A stretch of 11,745 nt of DNA from SLFT01 sp964493075 (GTDB taxonomy: Bacteria; Hydrogenedentota; Hydrogenedentia; Hydrogenedentales; CAITNO01). The stretch lies in contig CAZBNU010000119.1 of NCBI GenBank assembly GCA_964493075.1, positions 1-11,745 on the forward strand, read 5' to 3'. The notes beneath the pieces are model-generated. The model was not told the origin of the DNA and ran no database searches. It worked only from the letters and a program-made list of their open reading frames with translations. Positions 1 through 8,300 of this stretch are shown here, in pieces. A program made the position numbers and the translations under genes. Within the stretch, counting starts at the first letter, position 1; every line of letters starts with the position of its first letter.

Positions 1-122
1 CCTTCGCTAGATTCACCTTCGCTAGATTCACCTTCGCTAGGTTCGCCTTCGCTAGGTTCGCCTTCCTGCTCGCCTTCGCCTTCGCTAGGTTCGCCTTCCT
101 GCTCGCCTTCGCCTTCCTGTAA
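1..122 (-). repeat. Acidic 15-base pentad repeat, EGEPS/EGESS (gene 2, continues off the edge)
   Basis: Plus-strand units are ccttcgctaggttcg and ccttcgctagattca, interleaved with a cctgctcgcctt variant that gives GEQEGE. In protein order the visible part runs EGEGEQEGEPSEGEGEQEGE, then PSEGEPSEGESSEGESSEG. It corresponds in position and kind to the Pro-Thr-Glu-Gly-Glu stalk of gene 1. Confidence 0.92.
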
Positions 123-2147
123 ATCACAACTAACAGAAAGATAACGATCCGTAATACCCTCGTTGCCAGCTGAATCCGAAACAAAATAGCGCAGCACATA
201 ATCACCGGAAACATGTGCGTAGTCGCTATTGAAGTCGCTTTCGATGGCTGCAAGTGTCGTGTTGGAATATAGCTGCAGCGTTTCGCTCCAGATGCTTACC
301 ATGATATCCTCGGGATACAACTGCCAATCAATACTTCCCTCGCAGACATCCATAACTGACAGAAACCCAACCTCGACATAGGGCTCACAATTTGAAAGCG
401 ATACTGCGTCCCCGCCATCCAGAACAATCATCGGTGGTAATGTATCTACAACAGAAACCGTGCGAATCATCCCAGCCGACGCATTGCCCAACGCATCTTC
501 CACAGCATAGGATATTTGATAAACGCCGGGAACAGACGTGTCTATGGCATCTCCTGTAACGACAATACTGTTCGAAACATCACCTTCACACACATCCATC
601 GCAGTGGCGCCAGCGTCATTGTAGATTTCAGTACATTCAACCGTTATAGTACTGTCTCCCAGAAGGGTGATTACTGGCGGTGTTTCATCCACCACAGTCA
701 CTGTCCGAACAACCTGCGCAGCAGGATTTCCGGCAGTATCAGTCACATTATAGGTAACCACATAGGTGCCTGGAACAGTGGCATCCACAACATCGCCGCC
801 AATTACAATGCGCTCGGAAATATCGTTGCCATCATCCTCCGCCGTAGCACCTAGTTCTATATAGGAAGTGCCGCATGTAACGGTTATCTGTTCCTCCCCA
901 ATCAACGTAATAACAGGAATCAAGCCAAAGAGATCCTCCACCTCATTCCACATTGCATCTACATCGGCGCCCCATGTATCAATCAAGTCCTGTAATGTTA
1001 CGCCTCCCCAGTCCGTGTCCGGGTCCATTAAACTTTCACCAGATTCGGTCTGAAGCAGATACATATCTCCCGGTCCCGGCAAATCATCTCTCGAAAACTC
1101 CGTATCGGCAATCAAGCCTCCCACAGTTTCAGCCAGTTCCGTACTCAGCCCATAAGGTTCAAGGAGGGAAATTAAGTAGTCCCAGTTCAAATCGGCAAGC
1201 GAAAGGCCTTTGGACAATTCAACAAAGTAGTCAGTCTTAAAAAAGAAACCAACAATCTGGGTGTCATGAGACATCATGCCGGCAATCAGATGTTCCGTGC
1301 TTCTATTGTTCTCGAAGGGTTGTCGAAGCGAACCGCTGGGGCCAATAAGTTCCTGGGATACACCCCACGTAATGTGCCCGCCAAACTCAAGCATGAAACT
1401 GGCAAGATCGCCAAGGGTTTTGTCTTTCCATAGAGTACCTAAGCCGTATTCCGCTGTAATTTGTTCGTTAAGCAGATCGCCGCCGATCGCAAGAATCTGA
1501 TTTGCGAGATTCTTCATGGGTTGTGCGGCGGCAATGATTGCTGCCTCTTTTTCCCAATATTTTGCCAATGTCCCATGAACATAGGCAAGAGTGCCATAGA
1601 AGGCATCCTGTATCGGTTTGACAGGGCCTATGGTGGGATGTACAAATGTATCTGGAAGACACATCAAACGAGCGAGCAGATCCAGCGCCGCGCTTTCAGG
1701 AATGCCATCTTCATTTAAATCCCATGTATCATAGTCATGCATAGAAGGCATTGTATTGCCCGTATCAAATTGTTGAATTACATCAGCAATTGCACGACCA
1801 CCCGTCGTCATGGTAGACACGCCCCAATCATCAAAAAATTCAGGACAGGGATTAGGGCCAGCAGAAACCCATAAATTTACAGGAGTTCCTTCGTTAACGT
1901 TTTCCCCGGGATAGGGGTTCTGATCGGAAACCTGGCCGTCTGGAATGTAATCATTATAAAAATATATTACGTCTCCAAGGGTCAACCCGGCAGCAATAAG
2001 TAAAACCTGTGCCTCCTGTAAGGACAACAGTGATACATTAGGAACCAGATTCTTTTCAACAGCAACACCGTCACCGCTTGCGGCAGTAGCAACATGAACA
2101 GAAAACCAAGCCGTGAATAACACTGCTAATATCAAAAAGACTCTCAT
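1..2147 (-). CDS. Secreted PASTA / DUF5011 repeat protein (3' partial)
   Basis: An open frame of 715 codons starts at ATG 2147-2145 and runs off the left edge without a stop. The start is supported by a classic Sec signal peptide immediately after it (Met-Arg, hydrophobic core, then HVATA-AS, probable cleavage after Ala22) and by AGGA 11 bases upstream. Residues 34-98 form a PASTA domain. Residues about 103-400 are mainly helical and not recognised; they include an EF-like loop, DLNEDGIPES (143-152). DUF5011-like Ig modules lie at 411-490 and 491-571, with a longer degenerate one at 572-674. From 676 an acidic EGEPS/EGESS repeat begins and continues outside. The neighbour upstream shares the DUF5011 module and the acidic pentads, so a common localisation is likely, and a C-terminal anchor beyond the edge is predicted. 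Base composition looks more A/T-rich than gene 1. Function unknown; no kinase or transpeptidase domain accompanies the PASTA domain in the visible part. Confidence 0.95.
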   Translation of the reverse strand, partial: MRVFLILAVLFTAWFSVHVATAASGDGVAVEKNLVPNVSLLSLQEAQVLLIAAGLTLGDVIYFYNDYIPDGQVSDQNPYPGENVNEGTPVNLWVSAGPNPCPEFFDDWGVSTMTTGGRAIADVIQQFDTGNTMPSMHDYDTWDLNEDGIPESAALDLLARLMCLPDTFVHPTIGPVKPIQDAFYGTLAYVHGTLAKYWEKEAAIIAAAQPMKNLANQILAIGGDLLNEQITAEYGLGTLWKDKTLGDLASFMLEFGGHITWGVSQELIGPSGSLRQPFENNRSTEHLIAGMMSHDTQIVGFFFKTDYFVELSKGLSLADLNWDYLISLLEPYGLSTELAETVGGLIADTEFSRDDLPGPGDMYLLQTESGESLMDPDTDWGGVTLQDLIDTWGADVDAMWNEVEDLFGLIPVITLIGEEQITVTCGTSYIELGATAEDDGNDISERIVIGGDVVDATVPGTYVVTYNVTDTAGNPAAQVVRTVTVVDETPPVITLLGDSTITVECTEIYNDAGATAMDVCEGDVSNSIVVTGDAIDTSVPGVYQISYAVEDALGNASAGMIRTVSVVDTLPPMIVLDGGDAVSLSNCEPYVEVGFLSVMDVCEGSIDWQLYPEDIMVSIWSETLQLYSNTTLAAIESDFNSDYAHVSGDYVLRYFVSDSAGNEGITDRYLSVSCDLQEGEGEQEGEPSEGEGEQEGEPSEGEPSEGESSEGESSE
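126..917 (-). repeat. Three DUF5011-like Ig modules (gene 2)
   Basis: Modules lie at 678-917 (residues 411-490), 435-677 (491-571) and 126-434 (572-674). The first two match the gene 1 modules closely (PVITLIGEEQITVTCGTSYI; PVITLLGDSTITVECTEIYN; VVTYNVTDTAGNPAAQ). The third keeps PMIVLDGG, DVCEGS and YFVSDSAGNEG but holds about 20 extra residues in its middle. Module 1 lacks the second consensus Cys. Confidence 0.85.
948..1841 (-). other. Unrecognised mainly helical domain with an EF-like loop (gene 2)
   Basis: Residues 103-400 follow the PASTA domain. They have helix-like amphipathic runs (SAALDLLARLMCLPD, DAFYGTLAYVHGTLAKYWEK, QPMKNLANQILAIGGDLLNE, DLNWDYLISLLEPYG) and an EF-like loop DLNEDGIPES (143-152) that could bind calcium. 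Only two Cys are seen (101 and in LMCLPD). I do not recognise a family and see no catalytic motif. Confidence 0.6.
1854..2048 (-). other. PASTA domain (gene 2)
   Basis: Residues 34-98 read LVPNVSLLSLQEAQVLLIAA, GLTLGDVIYFYNDYIPDGQV, SDQNPYPGENVNEGTPVNLW, VSAGP. The VPNV opening, L-x-E-A-x-x-L-L helix, AGL, G-x-V-x-x-Q-x-P-x-P-G, V-x-x-G-T-x-V and V-S-x-G-P ending match the PASTA family. PASTA domains bind muropeptides or beta-lactams in penicillin-binding proteins and Ser/Thr kinases; many lone copies have no known ligand. Confidence 0.88.
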
Positions 2148-2158
2148 TATCAGTTATT

Positions 2159-2162
2159 TCCT
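2159..2162 (-). promoter_or_regulatory. Ribosome binding site candidate for gene 2
   Basis: AGGA on the minus strand lies 11 bases before ATG 2147-2145. The spacing is a little long, but the signal peptide beginning at that ATG supports the choice. Confidence 0.4.
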
Positions 2163-2206
2163 ATCAACACGTATCCATTCCGCACGCATACACCCAGTCC
2201 GGCAAC

Positions 2207-2249
2207 ATTATCCCATAAATCACCTATAACATCCTAACGTGATGTTCAA
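2207..2249 (-). promoter_or_regulatory. Weak promoter-like elements and inverted repeat upstream of gene 2
   Basis: On the minus strand GATAAT (2212-2207) resembles a -10 box but has no good -35 box at 17 bases; TTGAAC (2249-2244) resembles a -35 box but pairs only with a poor TATAGG. Between them, 2228-2246 is an inverted repeat with 6-base arms (aacatc / gatgtt) and a 7-base loop. Each element could arise by chance. Confidence 0.2.
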
Positions 2250-2320
2250 AACCGTTGTTACTCGACTTCCGTTACAAAAAAGTAGTCGTAGCCCTGTAAT
2301 CCGATCCATCCGAACATAAC

Positions 2321-2354
2321 AGCGCGGCGGAACGTCCTGAAACGCCGCCGCGCT
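2321..2354 (-). terminator. Perfect 10-bp GC-rich hairpin after the gene 1 stop
   Basis: Arms agcgcggcgg (2321-2330) and ccgccgcgct (2345-2354) pair perfectly around a 14-base loop, 24 bases past the gene 1 stop. In the minus-strand transcript no U-run follows directly (GUUAUGUUCG); a run of six U comes about 40 bases later (around 2276-2281). On the plus strand the hairpin is followed by a T-rich stretch (2354-2370). It is probably a terminator or 3'-end stabiliser for gene 1, but not a textbook one. Confidence 0.45.
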
Positions 2355-2377
2355 TGTTCTTTATCTGTTTGATATGG

Positions 2378-5300
2378 CTATTGCCTTCTGTAGGTGGACC
2401 ATGCCAGTAACAACATCAGGCTGAGACCGAGCAGCAACCAGTCTCCCATGAAGTGCTTGATGGTTTCTGCAGGCGACTTGCTCTTGTTGCAGCGCGCACA
2501 GCACCCACCCTCGGGTTCGCCGCCACTTGCCGCAACAAGTTCCTCCCGACTAAGTTGGCCGTCGCCATCGGTATCAATGGCATCAAATTGGGTCTGCTGC
2601 AATTCCGGCACTGCCGAAGAAGCTTCTCCAAAACCCAACTGTCCATCGCCATTGGCATCTGCGTTTTCCAATTGCTCCAACAAGGTGGCCGCAAGGTCCT
2701 CAATGGACATTTCGCCTTCGGTCGGTTCACCCTCGGTCGGTTCGCCTTCGGTCGGTTCGCCTTCGGTCGGTTCACCTTCGGTCGGTTCACCTTCGGTCGG
2801 TTCACCTTCGGTCGGTTCGCCCTCGTTCGGTTCGCCTTCGGTCGGTTCACCTTCTCCTTCTTCGGGTTCGCCTTCTTCGGGGCAATTGTCTTCAACCGTG
2901 ACGGTGCGTAGTACTTCTTCGGCGGCATTTCCGGCAGCATCTGACACGTTGTAGGTAATGACATAAGCGCCCGGCACCGTCGTATCCACGATATCACCGC
3001 CAGTTACAATGCTCGCTGTCACGTCGCCATCAACATCATCCGTTGCCGTCGCACCTGCGTCCGTGTAGATACCATCACAATCCACACTCACAGACGCTTC
3101 ACCGATTAGGATGACTACCGGCGGCACACCATAAGCACCGCCTTCATCGGCCCGCATCCACGGGACATCAAGGGTATTACCCACGGCATCCTCAATGCCT
3201 GCATCAACGGTAATTTCGATGTCGCCGCCATTAAACATCTCGCCGCCGTTCCAAGTCAGCAGATAGGTGAAGGGCAGGTCTTCATCGGTACTCAGTTCAA
3301 CCGCATCCGGGTTATCCGCGAGAGTGCCCTGGCCGGAACCGGACAACGTGTAGTTGGCCGGGGTCAGGACGCCGTTGCCCATCTCCTTGCTGAACCGAAC
3401 CTTTACTGTACGACCTGCCATGTCGTTGTTTACCCATACTTCCATGAGATAGGGTTTCTCTGTGTCCACCACGTAAACGCGACGTGTGACCTGTTCTGCC
3501 TGGTTGCCAGCAGCATCGGCAACATCATAAGTGATGGTATACATGTCCATAACATTTACATCCACCACATCACCACCGACAACGATATCCTCGGTCAGAT
3601 CGCCAGCGCAGCTGTCTGTCGCGGTCGCACCTTCGTCCACATAGTCGTTACCCAGTTCAACGGTAACTTCCGTTGTGCCCGCCAACGTAATCACCGGCGC
3701 GGTGCTATCCACCACATTCACGGTACGCGTTACCTGCGCCGCAGCATTCAACGAAGCGTCGGCAACATCATAACTGAGTGTGTAGGCGCCCGGTATTGCC
3801 GTATCCACTTCACCGCTGACTTCAACCGCGTCCGTCAGATCGCCCTCACATACGTCGGTTGCAGTGGCGCCGGCATCTTCGTACTCCCCGCCGCATTCCG
3901 CCGTTGCGGGATTGTCGCCGAGAAGGGTGATCTCCGGTGCGGTGCTGTCCACCACATTCACGGTGCGTGTCACTTCCACCGCTGCATTACCGGCCAGGTC
4001 GGTGACGTTATAGGCAATGACATACACGCCTGCCACGCCGGTATTCAGCACGTCACCACCTACGTTGATGGCCGCAGTGAGGTCACCATCACAATCGTCC
4101 GCAGCAGTCGCGCCGGCATCTTCATAGGCTTCGCCGCATTCCACCGTCACCTCAGCGTCCCCAAGCAGGGTAATAACAGGCAACTTGGTATCGGCAACAT
4201 CCACCGTGCGCGTCATCTCCACGGCCACATTGCCCGCGCCATCGGTCACATTGTAGGTAACGATGTAGGCGCCGGTAATAGACGTATTAACGGGATTTAC
4301 CGTAACGATGTTTTCGGTAATGGTAAAGTCGCAATTGTCATAGGCAGTAGCGCCAGCATCGGTGTAGGCGCTGCCGCATTCCACCGTTACAGGATCGCTT
4401 CCAATGAGCGTAATCTCCGGCGATGTCATATCGGGATAGCATTCATGGGTGCCGATGGTGTTCAGCGTCGGCGGATAAGTCACAATCGCCTCTTCCAAAT
4501 CAAACACAATGGAAGCTTCGTTCCTTATCAGGACGTCATCTGCAAGACCTGCTTTTGACCGCACACGGAAGTGTACAAAGCCCCTGCCGCGTCCAGTGTC
4601 ATCTTCGGGCGGCAGGAAGCCAGCATTGATGTCATCGGGCAGATTTTCTGTTACGGGATCAAGCGTACGGAACGCGAATACAACGCTGCTACTCAAAGGA
4701 TCAAAAGCGGATTCAAGACGCAGCAGCCAAACACTGTCATTGCCTTCGCGCCAGTCATCAATCATCTCTTCACCAATGTAATTAGCCGTATCTTCAGGAA
4801 CCGCGTGGACATTACCGCCCCAACCAAATTCAAGTACCTGCAGGGTGGACAGGTCCATATTCTCGTCAAGTTCATCTGTAATGAAGACTTCCTGGGCCGG
4901 GAACGCTTCCAACTTATCTATGCCGCCCATGCGTTTGTCTATCGCTGTTTCGTCGGACACCACGATGGTAACCTCTACGCAGCCGTCCACCGAACCACAG
5001 AAATCGTCAAGGCGCGGCTCCACGGGAACCGCTTGCCAGCCGTCCACATACACCACCACAGAATCTGTCCGGGGAGCAGGCAGACAGAAGAAACCGTCTT
5101 CAGCCGTTATAGCGTCAGTACCGGCGTTGGTCTGCACCAGTCTGCCTTCGAGGGGCAAGCCTTCTTCGTCCACTACATAGCCCTGCACGCAGGAATCGAG
5201 GTCATGATTCTCGAAGTAGACAATGTAGTCAAGCCATTTACCGGCTTCAATAATGCCTTCATCGCCGAAACCGGACAAGGCAATCTTTTCATTCGGGTCG

Positions 5301-8300
5301 CGAGGTCGAATGACCTGCGTAGTAGTTTCAAACTGCCGATCGAGGTCCTCTTCCGTCGGCATGGGCGGTCTGGGCGGACGCGGCGGACGCGGCGGACGGT
5401 TGCCCTCGCCTTCACCTTCCTCTTCGCCTTCACCTTCACCTTCTTCGCAGCATTCCTCAGGCATGTCTGACGGGAATATGCCGGACCAATCCTTATCTAC
5501 GCCAACAAACTTATCCGTCTCTTTTTCGGGCAATATCGCGTCTAGGAATCCGATAGAGGCTGAAGCAAGTTCTCCTGATGTACCCGTGATATAGCGTACA
5601 TTCCAGTCGTTGGCGGCATCAATGTCGCCACTGTCATCTTTGGACCAGGCAACCATATAGGCTGTCCCGTTCCAAACAATACTGGGCGCTTCCATCAGCA
5701 GACCGGTATCAAGGGTCGCGGGTGCAGACCAGGTTGTCCCGTTCCAGATTGACATCAACAAGGAATAGCCGTCGTCATCGTCATGATTCAACCAGACGGC
5801 AACCACCTCTCCACCATTTCCGGCGGCAAGCGCGGGTTTGGAATCAAATCCCGAAACTACGGCAATCGCCTGCGTTGCAGACCAAGCCCCACTGTCTTTC
5901 ACAGCAAAAACGATGTCCGCAATCCGGCTGGCATCCTCAATTTCCGTGACAGACGAGGTATCAAAGTCCAAACCGTCAGAAGACGCGGAAGACCATGCTG
6001 TCACCACAGCGCCATTGGAATCCACAACCGCAGCAAGGTCTGTATTGAAATCTTCATCCGTTACTGTAACCGGCACCGTCCAGGCTCCGCTTACATACGC
6101 CGATTCAACAATCTTTGCTCCCAGTTCCCCGGCTTCGCGGGCTTCCTGAAGAGCGAGCATCATCGTCGTACCAGCGACATCCACCAGCACAGGCGCATCT
6201 TCGCTTAACAGATTGGATGCAATGCCGTCAGGCAACACAAGGTTGCCAACTGCGGAACCATAATGCACCTGCGCATCACCAGCCTTACGCCTCTTGGTGC
6301 TGTTTATGCTTTCCAATATCTGAACGTCATCTTTTTCATACATGCCAAGCGACTTAACCGCATCTTTGGTAATGGTCACTATCGGCTGGTCAGCATCTGT
6401 AGCATACGGAACCAGCAGCATCTGTTTGCCGCAATTGGTTCCCCAGCTCTTTTCAAAGTCTTTCTCTATACACCATAGTAATTCGCCACGCCCTTCCAGG
6501 GTGATGCAGTAACCCTGCGCCGACAACTGGCCGGAACCAATCTCGTATAGGAATTCGACCGTACCGGTGGCAGTGGCTTCACCCTGTGCTGCTCCTGCAG
6601 CAAGACTCGCCGTACCCGTTGCACCGGCCGTTACTGAAATTGTAACGTCACCGCCACTTGGTAGAACGGTAAGCGTCCTCCAGCGTAGACGGCCGTTGAT
6701 TTCACCGCCAATGGTTGGCGCAATATCCACGCTTCCCACCGGTATCCCGGCAATGACAATCGGTATCGTCGGCAGGGAGAAGGTCTTGGAAATGGACGCA
6801 CCAAGGCGCGCGTAGGCATAATCAAAGACGTATGAACAGGGTTCAGGCATTGTCGGATGGGGTGCCCAGAACGCACCGACGGTAGCGTTGCCGCTTCCCT
6901 CGACACTGTCAGAGAAACTCACACCTATGGTGATGCCGCCGGAGCGCATCGCATAATCACAAGTGTCTTCACCGCACAACTCGCCGCCCAGTTCCCAGCC
7001 ATAACGGCCACCTATAACCGGAATCCATGACGGAAGGCTCTTGAACTGCCTGAACGTGTGCGATATGCACGCCTTGTTGATTGTAGTCAAGGGCAGAATG
7101 CCCTTGGGTTCTTCTTCTGGAATCGGTATCCAGACCGCACCTGCCTTGCTCTCCGGCAACGACGAATAATACAGATCCGTATCATCCTCTCTGTTTGCCG
7201 GGTCGTAGGCCAGCCATACCAGTACCGGCGTACCATCCGCACCGACAAGAATTGCCGGTGCGTAATCGAGATAGGTATTTCCTGTCAATGCCACTGGTGT
7301 TGTCCAAGACAGCGATGTACCGTTCGGGCGAGCATAAGCCCACTCAATTCCGGCTTTTTCTGCCACACCAGCATCCAATGCAGACTGCCAGGCCGCAACA
7401 AGCCCTTCAGACCCAAAGAGATTATCCGACCATGCAAGATCAATATCGGAACCGCCTGCGTTAGCAAGCACATCTGCCTCGCTCCAGGCACCGCCTTCCC
7501 ACTTGGCCCACCACAGGTTTTGCCCGTAGTGCCAGACCATGTACACATCGCCAGCCCCATTCGTAGCAAGCACTGGATCTGTACCTGGGGTCAGCGGTTC
7601 GACAATCGGCGCTTCATCCGCAGCCACAATGGGTTGCGCAAACAATGCCAGGTTCAGCACGTCTTGCTGGTTCTGCACAACCACCTCAGTCGGCGAAGCA
7701 AAATAGTGGCCTTCTGCGTAGAAACTGTACGTGCCGTCTACGATGCCGTCAAAGATGAATGCGCCACCTGGTCCAGTTACAGTTTCGTAAATCACCTCTG
7801 CGCCGTAAGCAGCGCCCGTGGCCGGATCCCACTCGCCCTCATCGGGAATGTCGGGCCCGTCTATCTGGGCACGGATGTTCACGCCTTCAATGGGCGCCCC
7901 CGTGTTTTCGTTAAACAACGCACCCGTAATGGCCGCCACCGGCGCTTCGTACACCGTGGCGGAAATAAGTTCCATCAACGCGTCCATGTCATAGGCATCC
8001 TGACCGCGCAATCCAAGGATGTCCGCATAGCGGCGGAGGGCGTCCAGATATTCGCACCAGGTGTCGCCCAATTCATCTTTCAACAGCGGCCACAGTGTTG
8101 CCCACACGCTGTCGCTGACGTCGTCGGGACGCATTTCCGTCTCGAAGTCATCCCAGTAGAGCGCCACGTTGCAGTTCTCGTCGGACAACGAACCCAGCGC
8201 AAAGAAGATGTCCCGGTTGCTGGTCAGGAAGTAGATCGGTATCCGGTTGCGAACACCCGGCGCCAGTACGCTTGGGTTGCCCACGGGACTCACGCCCAGC

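Larger units (their letters stand above)
2148..2377. other. Intergenic region between gene 1 and gene 2
   Basis: These 230 bases contain the hairpin at 2321-2354 and the leader of gene 2. No convincing RNA gene is seen. The gap is long for a tightly coupled operon, so gene 2 may have its own promoter, although read-through from gene 1 is possible. Confidence 0.8.

Noticed and set aside
1..122. CRISPR-like array of short repeats at the left edge
   Set aside because: The units are contiguous 15-base in-frame repeats with no spacers and encode an acidic pentad.
516..854. Plus-strand open frame of 112 codons, and others across 868-1718
   Set aside because: They overlap the continuous 715-codon gene 2 on the minus strand, which has a signal peptide, a PASTA domain and DUF5011 modules.
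2394..2954. Plus-strand frames with Ser-Pro-Ser-Val-Gly or Phe-Gly-Arg-Phe repeats
   Set aside because: They are the other readings of the 15-base repeat that encodes Pro-Thr-Glu-Gly-Glu on the minus strand; the repeat period is a multiple of three, so every frame stays open.
4571..5470. Plus-strand open frame of 299 codons
   Set aside because: It is antisense to the DUF7619-like domain and the acidic linker. The Phe/Ala/Thr-rich end is simply the complement of the Gly-Glu codons.
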